Source: Austropuccinia psidii (taxonomy: Eukaryota > Basidiomycota > Pucciniomycetes > Pucciniales > Sphaerophragmiaceae). From it: a stretch of DNA of 64,000 bases. This document shows, in pieces, positions 23,396 through 34,539 of this stretch (position 1 is the first letter of the stretch; each line of letters opens with the position of its first letter). Under the pieces are notes generated by a model. That model did no database searches and was not told where the DNA came from. It was given only the letters and a program-made list of their open reading frames with translations. Both the position numbers and the translations under genes were made by a program. Location of the stretch: positions 63,816,937-63,880,936 of the forward strand of contig JALGQZ010000001.1 of the NCBI GenBank assembly GCA_023105745.1, written 5' to 3'.

Positions 23396-25041
23396 TAAAG
23401 TTTCCTGACATATGAATGCGAACCTTTTTTTTGGTTCTGCAGCAAAATTTCTCACACTCACAACTCAAAGGGCACCTATTATATAATTTTATGATGCAAG
23501 CAAATAACCATTTTGATTTCACAATTTTTGGTGTTTTTCTATTTGTAGAATACAATTTCTTTTTTTTAATCACTAATTTACAAACAATTGATTTCTGAGC
23601 CATAACACACTATTTCAGTGCCAAAAAAAACTTACCGAAATTGGTGGTCCTAGTAAGAAGTAGGACCACCATTCATTGCAATGACCATCTCCATTTGGTG
23701 TGGCAATAACAATAGTAAGTCGTCTAATAGTGCCCAAGGAGCATCCTCACATGCTGATTGAATCGCAAATTCCAATTCTTGCACAGATTGGGGCTGGTAT
23801 AATTTGAAAATTGAACTCTTCATTTTTTTCCAGATATTCTCGATGGGGTTAAGGTCTGGAGAGTGAGCTGGCCAAATCATTTTGTTGATGCAATGTTCTT
23901 CAAACAACTGGTTGCTAAGGTTTTCTGTGTGAATCGGAGTGTTGTCCTCCATTATGATCAATTTATGGAAACCCATTATCCAAGGAGCGGTCTCCATGTG
24001 GGTGACAATGGGGAGTATTGCAGGCTGATATATTTGTCAGACCATCTTGGCGGAAGTCATTTGCCCATCCAGAATGGCCACCATTTATTGTTTGGCCAAA
24101 CAAAACGCCTCAGATCATAATTAATTGGCAGCCTGATTAATGGTTCACTGTGAGTCTTTCAAGTAGCCACTTGTCTTGAGGTGTTAACCAAAATTGCACA
24201 CGATTGGCCTCCTTGCCTACCTCAAAGGCCAATTCCTCAGTCCGAATTACCTTTTCCCAGTCATTGATTGTCCACCATCAATGTTGTCGAGCAAAGTCCA
24301 GGCAAGCTTGGGAGTCTTGAGGTCGTAAGTAAGGCTTCCTGGGAGTGATTCTTGAGGCTTTGCCAGTTTTGTGAATCTTGTGCTTAATTGTTCTTGTCAA
24401 AATGTTTTTGGTCAAGAAATTGGCTACTTGGGCCACAGTTAGGAACTGGCATCAAGTAATTAATTGGTTGAGTTTCCAGCAATCTTGTTCCTTTAGGATT
24501 GATGGCCAGCCACTTTTTTTGTGCCTTGACTGTCCCAAGATTCTGATACTTTGCAACAGTGTCGTAAACGTCATTAAAAGGTATTCCAAGTAACATCCTG
24601 ATATTACAAAATGGAAGGCTGGCTTGAAGCATTCCGACAATTTGGCCTCACATCTCATATTCAAGGTAAGGAATTTCCTGTAAGGAAAAGAAAGAAAAAA
24701 AAGAAGAAAATTGAAAAGCAAGGAAAGGTGAAAGATTATGAACTCAATTGTTGGAAGAGGTAAGACAATTTTAATTTAATGGAAAGAGGTGGTTTGAGAG
24801 GGGGAAATAAATTTATCAGGACCTTTAAAAGGCATTGGGAGGCCATTTCCTCCCATTGACTTGGGTATGAACATGCAAGGAGTGAGGTGAGTGAGGTGAG
24901 ATGAAAAGACAAGTGAGAAAAAAAACTGAAGTTTGGTTTTGACAAAGCAAGTGTGCAAGCTTTGATGAATACAATATCATGGTGTCCATGCAATGGTTTG
25001 AGTTCCCTTCTGCGTTTGCATTCAACTGTAAGGGCACTGTA
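23396..25041 (-). mobile_element. Tc1/mariner element 1
   Basis: A Tc1-type transposase relic on the minus strand is flanked by related inverted ends. The left end reads TAAAGTTTCCTGACATATGA and continues to ATGCGAAC (23396-23423). The right end, read in reverse, starts TACAGTGCCCTTACAGTTGA and continues to ATGCAAAC. The shared ATGAATGCGAAC / TTGAATGCAAAC core and the same layout in element 2 support these limits. The outermost bases include the TA expected at a Tc1 insertion. The right end also forms its own small hairpin (CCCTT/AAGGG). The total is about 1.65 kb, normal for the superfamily. Edges are inferred to within a few bases. Confidence 0.75.
23650..24662 (-). pseudogene. Tc1-type transposase, broken (DD34E)
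   Basis: The N-terminal helix-turn-helix part reads GMLQASLPF...MLLGIPFNDVYDTVAKYQN (about 24590-24640). The end of the catalytic domain is open for 115 codons (23650-23997): IIMEDNTPIH carries the second aspartate, and WPAHSPDLNPIENIW carries the final glutamate, 34 residues later, as in Tc1. The first catalytic aspartate, expected in a TDES-like word, reads TEEL near 24235, so it has changed to glutamate. Between about 24000 and 24380 the frame is broken by stops and shifts. It would not make an active enzyme. The nearby Tc1 element 2 is a separate, clearly diverged copy rather than a tandem duplicate. Confidence 0.9.
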
Positions 25042-25523
25042 CTTTACTGTACAGTACTACATTGAAATACAAGGCTGGCTCATGGGTACATAATCAGTTT
25101 TGAGTAAGCAGGTTATCAGAATACTCCCAGTTATTCCATGCTCAAAGCATAAATTGGTGGTCCCAAACTCAATAAGCTTGGAACTCACAGATTTTTTATT
25201 GGGTATCAGTACTACCCTCATTCAAGTCTAAGAAAGATTTTTGTAAAAAAGACTATTATTTATAGGTTTATTTCTTTTAAATAGTTTCTGAACACCATCA
25301 AAATGTGTAAAACCAATGAAAATCTTGATTGCCACTATACTTTTGAGGGTAAGTAGCAGTGGAGCACTGATGAGTACAGACTAAATAAATGTTTATTTAG
25401 TGCTAGTACAAACCCACTTAAATCATATTGCATTTGGGAATAATTCAGTCCATACTGGAAAATGTTGATAATTGGTTAGTAAAGAAAAACAGGACTAACA
25501 GACAATCCAGCCTTGGTACAATA
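25042..25523. other. Spacer between the two Tc1 elements
   Basis: About 480 bases. A short palindrome around ACTGTACAGT (25046-25056) lies next to the right end of element 1 and may be debris of another Tc1 end. No gene is seen. Confidence 0.5.
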
Positions 25524-27236
25524 TACAGTTCCCTTCCATAAGTATGCAAACAAAAAATACAGGAAGGGTACTGTATTTTTTTTGCTGCAAAATTTAAATA
25601 TCACATGCATGGGGAGGTTTTTTTATAGTCAAAAACACAAAAGACTTTTTAATATTTCAATTTTTTGTAACTACAAGTAATCAAGCCTTTATATTTTCTT
25701 AAGAAAAAACAAAAAATTTGAAATTATAGGTAAAATATAAAAAGATTTTTCTTTAAAAACACAATGTGATGCAAATGGAACTCCATAACACATGAGAAAA
25801 GTAATAATAAACAGAGTAAGCAATCAGAAATTGATTTTTTACCATGAGAAAGTGAAAAAAATTTGCTATTTATGAATAGAGGTCCTAGTAATAAGTTGAA
25901 ACTTCATTCATCTCAATGACCATGGCCAGCTGTTGTGGCATTGAATAGAGCATATTGCTCAGGAGGTTAACATGAAAGTTGGTCCATGCAGCATTGATTG
26001 CATGTTGTAGCTCTTCCACTGTCTGTGGTTGCTAGAGCTTACTGATTTTACTCTTCATTGACTGCCATATTCTTTCAAATGGGTTCAAGTCTTGTGAATG
26101 TGCTGGCCAATCAAGTTTCTGAATTTTGCGCTGATTTTTCCAATTGGTGCTTGCTTGGGCCATGTGGATTGGCAAATTATCCTCCATCAGTAAGAGGCAA
26201 TGGAAACCACAGATCCAGGGGGACTGCTCCATCCAGGCTATGAATGGAAGCAGCCCGGTTGATAGACTTGCTGCCTCATCTTGGTTGAGGTCATTTGAAC
26301 ATGGGTAAAACCAATGCCACTTGCATCACTGCATAAAAGGCTCCCCATACCATGATTGTTTGACGTCCTGATCAATGGTCTACAGCAAGGCTCTCAAGCG
26401 TCCATTTCTTTTGAGGGGTCCTCCATACTTGCACTCTATCAACCTTTTTCCAAAGCTCAAAGGCCGAGTCATCCATCAAAATAACCTGGGCCCAATTCTT
26501 TATTTTCCAATGGTAGTGGGCTTGGGAAAATGTGAGGAAAAATTGGAAATATTAAGGTTGGAGGTAGGGTTTTCTGGGAGCAACGCAAGACTGGTTACCC
26601 AGTTTATGGATCTCCCACTAGAATGTTTTTGGTGGAGGTGGGGTGAGTCAGCAGGTTGGGGACCTGTGCAACCATGAGTGATTATTTGGCTGAGTTCTTG
26701 GTGCGCATGTTTGGTTATTATTGTAGGTCTGCCGGTTTTTTTCTGGGTCCTCACAGTGCCAATATGCTCAAATTTCTTGATCATATTGTAGACGGTTGTG
26801 AGGGGGATCCCTCCTTGTTTTGAAATCACTCAAAATAGGAGGCCTTTTTGGTGCATCCCAACAATATATCCCCTATTTTCAAGATCAAGGTAAGGCATTG
26901 AAATCTATTATTAAAAAAAATAAACATTATTTTTATAAAAATTTAATTTTGGAGAAAACCTTATGTGTCAATTGTCCAATTCAATATTGGACATTTTGAT
27001 TTGGTTGAGGCTGTAGTGGTCCAGCACTGGAAAGTGCTGGTCAGATTGTGTGGTAATAGTGGGCATTGTCATAGATAAGAGATAAATATTGAATGAAACA
27101 AAGAAGAAAAGTTCAAGTCTGGAGAGGGGCTCCATACCTCTGACAAATGAGAGCCGTCCACTGGAAGTCGTGTGCGCAGTAGCTGCAAGCATACAGCTAC
27201 CCTGCCCGTGTTTGCATACTTTGGGCAGGAAATGTA
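25524..27236 (-). mobile_element. Tc1/mariner element 2, hairpin-ended inverted repeats
   Basis: The left end begins TACAGTTCCCTTCCATAAGT and continues to ATGCAAAC. The right end, in reverse, begins TACATTTCCTGCCCAAAGTA and continues to TGCAAAC. The two share AAGTATGCAAAC. Each end also folds on itself: CCCTTCC pairs with GGAAGGG on the left (25531-25568), and CCTGCCC with GGGCAGG on the right (27201-27229). The transposase lies between them on the minus strand. The total of 1.71 kb suits Tc1. TA at the very ends is consistent with TA target use, though a clean duplication cannot be separated from the ends. Confidence 0.82.
25885..26880 (-). pseudogene. Tc1-type transposase, broken, catalytic triad kept
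   Basis: The N-terminal region has GMHQKGLLF, a TGA, then GGIPLTTVYNMIKKFEHIG and VRTQKKTGRPTI, a helix-turn-helix followed by the GRP-like hook typical of Tc1 (26700-26860). The first catalytic aspartate is in MDDSAFEL (near 26470), the second in LLMEDNLPIH (near 26180), and the glutamate in WPAHSQDLNPFERIW (near 26080), again 34 residues after the second aspartate. All three acidic residues are present, but the frame is broken by a stop in the N-terminus and by shifts near 26250-26450. It ends at a TAG (25885-25887). The protein differs from element 1 at many positions, so the two are not recent copies of each other. Confidence 0.9.
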
Positions 27237-27889
27237 CACTTTTCAATAGGTTTGTAAGAATAGTAAGAGGTAATCTCAGCCTAAATAGAAGATTGTTGAA
27301 ATTTATAAAAAACAAAATTTGACCCCTAGGTGTAATTACAATATAAAATATGAGTTGAGGAGTAGAGTAATGATGATCAATTATTGATGTTCCTTAATTT
27401 TGAGAACAAAAATACAAAATATAGTTGAAAATTTGTATCAAGGTTTGGGAGTGTTATAAGGTTTAATAGGGGAATTTGAAACCTTCCTGAGACACAATTA
27501 TTATTTTTCCAAATAAGGTTGACTTATGGGAAGACGCGCCATAACTGATTTGGTTGCTATCACACACAAATACAAATAGTGGAATGTACTCCAAAGACGC
27601 GTTTGAATGCAAGGATGCCTCATATTAATGCAAGGTTTATGAAGCTCTGAATCATTTAAAATGATTCACATTTCTTACTGAACACCCATCATGATCTCAA
27701 TTATTTTCACCAAAAGCATAAAATACCATTTTGTCCATTACAGAAAAATTCAATACGTGCGAATTCTTTCCTCCCCAATAAGCATGAATACTTCTTTTCC
27801 ACTGAAATTTGTTCATCGGAAATATGGAGAATATGAAGTATTACTCTAATTTTTACCCTTTGCTCACAGCCTGACATTCTGTTATGGTG
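27237..27889. other. Spacer between Tc1 element 2 and the Harbinger relic
   Basis: AT-rich, with a few CG-containing words (GACGCGCC near 27533, GACGCG near 27596). It may include the 5' end of the Harbinger element; I could not identify an inverted end or a 3-bp target duplication. Confidence 0.4.
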
Positions 27890-29110
27890 AAATTATTCCC
27901 AAAAAATCGGATCGTCAAGATTACAATGTTCCATTGAAAAGAAAAATAATGAAGGTTGAAGGTGAAACATTGGATCAATGGATTGAAAATTTGGTTATTC
28001 CAGAATTGATGAGTTTTGGAAACTTACTAGGGGGAAATTGCCTAATGACCTCTATGTTATTAGAGATGATGTATAGTCCATAGGAAGAGTTACATGATTA
28101 TTTAAATGCAGTAGTTCCAAGTGGTTTGGTTAATTTTGATGATGGTGCTTCCAGTGACATGTTCTAACACAAGTTACTTCTTAGTTATTTGAATGGGAAA
28201 GTGTCAGGCCCATATGCAGAAAAATACAGTCTGCCAGTATTGATGGAAATGAAAGATAGTGATTGGAAACAGGTGGTCCAAACAAGTCATACAGGATTAA
28301 TGTGTATTTTAAATCATATCAAAAACAATCCAGTATTACATAATGACAGTACATGTCCACAGATGGATATAACACAACAGTTGGAATTAAATCTGGAATG
28401 CCTCGGAACTAATGGAATGGGAAATCTGTTGCAAAATTGACATGGACCTTTCAAATGAGTAAAGGGAGTGTGGTCATTGCAACCAGGAAGGTAATTGGAG
28501 TGATTTGTCATATTGGTCCAGCATATCTGAATTGGCCTGGAGAGCAAGAGCATGTTGTTATGGGGGAATATAAGGCCAGGGAGATTTTTCCAGGGTGTGT
28601 TGGCTTCCTGGATGGGAAAACAATACCGCTTTTCCAATGGCACAGGATTGATGGTGAAGTTTTTCATGATTGCAAAAGCTGCTATTCTCTAAATGTCCAA
28701 TTGGAGTGTGATCACCTCAATTATTAGTGGCTGGCCTGGATCCTATGGTGATAGTAAAATTTATAAGAGATTGGGTTTATATACTTGTCCTCAGGAATTT
28801 TTTAGACAGAGTTAGTCAACATTCTTTATTATTTTTTACATCTCAGTTAGATAGTTTCTTTCGCTTCCCACTGCAGCAGAATATATCCTTTCAGATTTTG
28901 CCTACCAATTAGGCATGCACTGTGTTCCTTTCTATAAAGGATTCTCAGCCAATTAAATTATTATGTGACACATTACTGTGTGCAAATTGAGACCAGAATT
29001 TGGTGGTTGAGGATCAAATTCCTTTGGGTGAAAACCAGGCACAAAGATGAGGATAACAGATACAAGCATTACATTTTGTTTTTAAGAAAAGAATTACCAT
29101 TGTCACTATG
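27890..29110 (+). pseudogene. PIF/Harbinger-type transposase, broken
   Basis: A first part with few stops (27910-28440; stops at about 28081 and 28166) includes WIENLVIPELMSF and MKDSDWKQVVQ. After a frameshift near 28440 comes the DDE_Tnp_4-type core: FPGCVGFLDGKTIPLFQ with the first aspartate, IDGEVFHDCKSCYSLNVQ, then after a second shift near 28710 SGWPGSYGDSKIYKR and CPQEFF, and further on YILSDFAYQLG with the second aspartate (near 28890). Beyond this the text decays, and I cannot place the catalytic glutamate with confidence. A companion Myb-like gene, usual for autonomous Harbinger elements, was not seen. The element ends were not found. Confidence 0.8.
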
Positions 29111-29887
29111 TTGAAGATCATACTTTCATTTAATTTGCATTGTGTAAACTTTTTATGAATTTCATTAAAGACTTTACTCATCATTTTGTGAAAATGGGAA
29201 ATAACACTCTTGGTCAAAAAGCCAAATAAGTCCACAAAGTTTATTCATATCATTGCATGATAACTTGAACATAGATTATTGTTCAAATACCAAACTGGTC
29301 AAATGTAGGCTAATAAGAGATGAGAAATTTACAAATCACCCTATGTTACTGATAATAGCATCCCAATTCAATCCTTGGACTTTCCTTGTTACAAAAGAGT
29401 TTGTGCAGCCATAAAAAATATTCTTTGATTATTATTTAAACCTTATGTTTCACATGTGCATGCTCAATTTCAAATAGCTAATTCATTTTCTCCTTTTCTA
29501 GATTGTAATCTCAATCAGATTTATTATTGATTATAATTTTTTCTTCATCCCGATTTGACCATTGTAATGCTATTGAATCCTCCAATATCTTCAATCATAA
29601 TTTATTATTTTTTACTCTTTATGTTCATTCAAGTAACATACCAAAGGTCTTGTGCATTTAGTGTATGCTAACATTTGCATTTTTGAGGACCCACATATGT
29701 TTTAATCCAATGCCTTCTTGCTGCTCAGACCAGGTATGAAGTTGCACTTGGTTTGTGAGATTCTCTTTTGTGGCACAAAGAGAATTCATGGCCTGAGAGT
29801 CCAGAGTCACTTGTATCATCCTTTTCCAACTCACTCTTGGAGCTATTCCTTTTTAGTTCAATAATGTTCCTTGGTTTTGTTGAGTTC
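29111..29887. other. Spacer before the nested Gypsy elements
   Basis: AT-rich, no recognised gene. It may contain the 3' end of the Harbinger element. A 73-codon minus-strand frame (29014-29235) overlaps the decayed transposase end and is probably a shadow. Confidence 0.45.
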
Positions 29888-31639
29888 TGTGAGCCTTAGA
29901 GGTATTTTCATATATACAAAAAACCATAAAGAATAATTAATTTCTAATTAAGCATAAACAAAAAAATAAAACTTGTAATGAAAATTTAACAAATGATTTA
30001 CATTTAAATTCAAAAATGTAAAAAAACATTTTTACATGAAATAATAATGTAAAAATAAAATTTTATCAAAAAGATTGAGATCAACATATTTCTTTGAAAA
30101 AAGTTAATAAAAGTTAATATAAACTTCTTTTCCAATGAATGAACACATGAAATTCATCTTACCATTGGATTTCTCATGAAAAATCATGTGGGGTCACCTC
30201 TAGGTGAAAATCCTGTAGCTCAAATCTGAATAAGCTTGAGTTCAGTTTTTGCTATTTTCTGTATAGAAATCTGAAATTCCTAAGACCTTTAATGTAAATC
30301 ACTTCAAATTTGGTGTTAACCATAAATTTTTATGCTAAAATTGAGGCGTGGGGTGTAGCTTAGAAGTTACAAGTAATTGAAGCATTCTCACTTGAAATTT
30401 CAAAATGTGTGAATGTATTCAATAAGTGAGTTCAAATTTAAATATGTTTAATCAATAATTACAGTTGTGTCATGTAAATTTTCAATTGAATTACATATGT
30501 AAATTTTAGGTATAATACCTGATAAAGAATTAAAGAAAAAATAAGTTGGAAAGATCAATTCTGAGGGGGAAAAGCAATCTTGGCTCCAAGGGTTCCAGAC
30601 TCTCCCAAATTCCTTTATAAAATGCATTGGATGTTGAAATTCATACAAAATCTCATCATTTTTTTCCTGGATTTGAGCTACAGGGTCTGTGATGCAATTG
30701 ATGATGAGGTTTTGATACCAACCAGGGATGTTTTAACTGGTGCCAAGAGGGTAAAAATACCCTTAAGACAGAAAAAAATAATAGTAAAACCAGTTTTCAC
30801 TGGATTTAAGGTCTCTTAAACACATTATGAAATGTTTTTAAGGATATAAACCAAGTATTACTATAGAAATGGATGGCTTAAGGGACTAAGATAGGTAAAA
30901 TCAGTTTTTTTTGTCCAAACCAAGGCTAACTGATGCCATAATTGAATTTTCTGTTGTAATTATGTTTCTCACAGATGATGAGAGTAAATTTGACTTATTG
31001 AGTAAAAGAATTGGTGGGTAGAAAATAATTTCTTCTTTGCCACACTTTTCTCTTCATGTTAAAATCTTTTCCTCTTATAATTAGTTTAAAAAATGTTAAG
31101 CCAATCAATGATAGATTCCAACCACCATTTTTTGAGTCATTTTGAACCTTCTAACAATGAGAAATAACAATCATAATAATTATTTGTAACTCTGATCATC
31201 ATTTTTACCCTTGAACCACCCTGAAAATGAATCAAAGCATCTTTCATCATTTTTGACTTTGTCACTCTATTTCCAAATTCACTCTGGTCATTTTTGGGTA
31301 TTTTTTCTCTTTAATATTTATTTTAGAGATGATTTTCTTCTATCAGTTTCTTTTAGTTCCTTGCTCAATTAATTCCAATGGAGATTTCTGTTGAAGCAAT
31401 TTCTTTTGTAGCCATAAATATCTCTTCTGGAGTATTTTTGGATAAACTTTCATTGATTTTAAAACAAGAAATTTTTAGACTATTATTTTTTATCTCGAAA
31501 AGCTAAGAAAATTTTTTCTGAAATTTTTTCTCTTAAAGCAATTAAAATTTACTACTTTGAATTAAATTTCACCTCATACAAATTTTGAGGACAGGAAAAG
31601 TACTTAATTTTTAATCAAAGTTTCATATCCACACCTTGA
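29888..31639 (+). mobile_element. 5' LTR of Gypsy element A
   Basis: It starts TGTGAGCCTTAGAGGT and ends CCACACCTTGA, followed at once by the primer site. It is similar over its full length to the solo LTR at 38417 and to the 3' LTR at 49990. The TATA-like box seen in the solo LTR (GCTATAAAAG) reads GGTAGAAAATA here (about 31017). A 79-codon frame (30580-30819) has a counterpart in the 3' LTR but is broken in the solo LTR. Confidence 0.88.
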
Positions 31640-31657
31640 ATTTGGGGGTCCAGCTGT
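31640..31657 (+). promoter_or_regulatory. Primer-binding site of element A
   Basis: ATTTGGGGGTCCAGCTG directly follows the 5' LTR. Elements B (ATTTGGGGGCCTGCCC) and C (TTTTGGGTACCTGGCC) have related words at the same place. The priming tRNA is not assigned. Confidence 0.65.
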
Positions 31658-32030
31658 GATATTTTACCTGTGAAATATTTTTTACCTTTTTTTGAAATAT
31701 TTTTATTATATTGAAAAACTCACAAAACCACAAAAATGCTTTTAATCTCAAAAATCCATATGAAATATTCTTTTTGCATAGTATAAGTGGGGCTTTAATT
31801 TTATTTTTTTTAAAATCCCTTCTTCACTTGAAAAAGTGCTTCCTTCATTAATTTTAGTTTCTGAGAACATAGTATTACAGTTATTATACCTCAGAATGAT
31901 CAACCAGCACCAAGTTAAGCCAAATTAATCAATCTGGATATCAGTAAGACTCTCCAAAAAGAGCAAATAATTTGGCCAATAGTAAGTTTTCAATGTAAAA
32001 TAAGTATTTTTGAGCTTTTTCTTTATAATT

Positions 32031-32548
32031 ATGCCTTTAACAAGATCAGGATCCAGCTATAACCCCTCAAGCACATCCCACAAAGGTTATGGATGTGATT
32101 ATGGCAGAAGCCAAGAGGTTACAGAAGGTAAAGGATCACTAAATGAAGCCCAAAATAACAAATTATGCCATTCTGAAGCTGGTAACACTGATTTTCCTTC
32201 AAAAAGAGCTGACACTGCCAAAAGAGGCCTCAGTGGAAGCTTACAAAGCCAGCCAGCAGGAATACAAAAATGAGCTTCAACGCAAAAAGTATCAGATTCA
32301 AGAAGAAATTTGGATCAACTGAATGAGATATTACCTGGCTGTGAGAAAATTTCTGGGCTATCCCAATACTTGAAAGTTACTGCATGGATGACAGTCATTT
32401 ATGGAATAGAATAAAATTATGCTTTTAGAATCAGAATGGAGGAAATTTGACTCTCTACCACACAAAAAGGTTCAAAAACCCATCCCAGTGACCAGAAGCA
32501 GAAATTCCCAGGTGAAAAAGGAGCCAAAAGCTCAGAACAAGGGAAAAG
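32031..32548 (+). pseudogene. Element A gag, 5' part
   Basis: The likely start is ATG 32031 (MPLTRSGSSYNPSS...), an 81-codon open stretch up to a TGA at 32271. After this the frame changes and gag-like text continues (LPGCEKISGLSQYL, then RMEE, then SEQGK). It is low-complexity and hydrophilic, as the start of Gypsy gag usually is. It is cut at 32548 by element B, which inserted together with an AAAAG duplication; the other half resumes at 44579. Confidence 0.75.
32544..32548. repeat. Target-site duplication of element B, left
   Basis: AAAAG precedes TGTAAGG, the inverted complement of the LTR end CCTTACA. The same 5 bases follow the element at 44574-44578. Confidence 0.85.
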
Positions 32549-34393
32549 TGTAAGGTTTGACTAGGAAAAAATAAGTAGATATTACTAATATTTTACTTAT
32601 TTTACTCTGAATGTTCTTATTAAAGTAATAAATAAGATAAAGAATAGTTATTATAATAAAGAAATATTAAAATTATGGCATAAAAAAGGTCATATTATTT
32701 GAATAAATAAAGTAATATAAATTATAATATAGAAATAATATAATAAAAATATATATATTAATATTTAATAAATGATATATTCATGGGAGTTTATCATTGT
32801 TACAAAAATATAATAAATTCAGAAAAAAATTGTTTTTCAATAATAAAAAAAACAATTTACCACAGTAATATTACCAAGATCAAAATTATATATTAATATG
32901 AATACTATTTATATTGACAGAAGAATTATTAAGAATAAAAATAAAGAGAAATCATTATAAAAGGAGGAAATAACCTACTTTTAACATTTAATATAATAAT
33001 TTTGAATGAATTTACACTAAATGATGTAAATGAAGATTATTCAAATAGTATTTACAAACAAAAATAAAAGAAATTACAAATATTCTTGATTTTATGTAAA
33101 ATTAGAGATTTTCAAAGAGAATGTAACAAAAAAATTAAATATTGGTGTAATACTGTCAAAATTTATGATTACTATGGAGATAAACTTAATTATTGTATCA
33201 TTTAATAGAATTGTATGAAAAGAATAAACTTATTACCGTTGGATTTAATATTTTTGATGCTTTTTATGCACCTGAGGGGGAACTAGAGGAGAAAGATCTC
33301 TATTTATAGTACAATCCTCCCACCTGGAGTTCAGAATGCTTCTATTATATTGGTACTGATGCTATCCACTGGAATTGATTATTATTTCAAGGTCTAGTGA
33401 TGATTAAATCATAATTAAACCATTGTATCTCATTAATAGGCCATTATTTAGAGTTATCACTGTAACTCTACTTTTTCTGATATCATAGCATTGGAAGAAG
33501 TCTAAAACTCATGGATCTCATTAGCTTTAATAATAATAAGCTAGTATTCACCATTTTTATTAATTATATAACTTCCAAACTGAAATCAAGATTACAGTAA
33601 GTGATCATAAATGATCAATTTTAAGCTTAAAATTTGATCATTGATACCTTTTAAGTTATAAATGCTACAGTCATTTAGAGAGTGAGTGATGATAGATTGG
33701 TATGCACTTACCAAGCTTCCAAGAGAATTGCATTATATAATCAAAAATGTATTTTTGAGTATTTTTCTTGTAACTCATCTTTTATGTTGAAATTCACTAT
33801 TTGAAACTTCAAACCATGATTTCAAGGGATTATACCTTGAATATAATGATAAAAATTACATAATTATTCACATATGAGATACTACAAGATTTGAATATCT
33901 ACTTTTTTTAAGTTTGGACCACTTTCACCTCAACGTGGTTGACAGCTTTTCTTATTTTTCTCACTAAACCATTGTAAGCTATGATCTAGCGTATAATGTG
34001 CCAAATAAAACCTATATCTGTATTATTACAGTGATTACGTTGGAGCTTTACCTTTGGTTCAACTCTTCATCATGCACATTTCAAGAGATATGAGCTAAAA
34101 ACCATGAATATATTTACTGATCATAAAAGTGCATATATTTAGGTTATCCTAGTAAGTATTGACTTTTCAGATATGAAAAAAAATGTTATATGTGAAGTAT
34201 TTCATGGTTAATCCAATGGTTGAGTTTTTTCAACATGTTTATACATTGGCTTCTGAGATAATTAAGGTTTTATGCCTTTTGATGGCATTTTGACTTATTT
34301 AAGGTAATGAATTCAATTATTATTATTAAAATAAGTATTTTAAAGTTTTTTTGTGACCTTTGTGGATATTTTGTCATATCTCAAAGGCTCAGA
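32549..34393 (-). mobile_element. 3' LTR of Gypsy element B
   Basis: On the minus strand it begins TGAGCCTTTGAGATATGAC right after a polypurine stretch (GGTGGTAGGG, 34395-34404) and ends CAAACCTTACA. It matches the LTR at 42738-44573 over its whole length and the LTR of element D. Near the middle it holds a TATA-like box. Confidence 0.88.
33301..33309 (-). promoter_or_regulatory. TATA-like box in element B 3' LTR
   Basis: CTATAAATA on the minus strand lies at the same place as CTATAAATA in the other LTR (43484-43492), ahead of a pyrimidine-rich stretch. It is probably the retrotransposon promoter. Confidence 0.55.
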
Positions 34394-34539
34394 TTCCCTA
34401 CCACCAAAAACAATTGTACCACAATCTGATATAGTTAGCTAGGGTAACATCCACTGTCCTACCTCTTCAAAAGACTTCTTTAGTCTTGAAGCTCAATAAT
34501 GCTTAACTTTTGTATTATTTATGTCTTCTTTCATGTCTA

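Noticed and set aside
25046..25056. ACTGTACAGT palindrome as an operator or origin
   Set aside because: It lies beside a Tc1 end and shares its words; debris of a transposon end explains it better.
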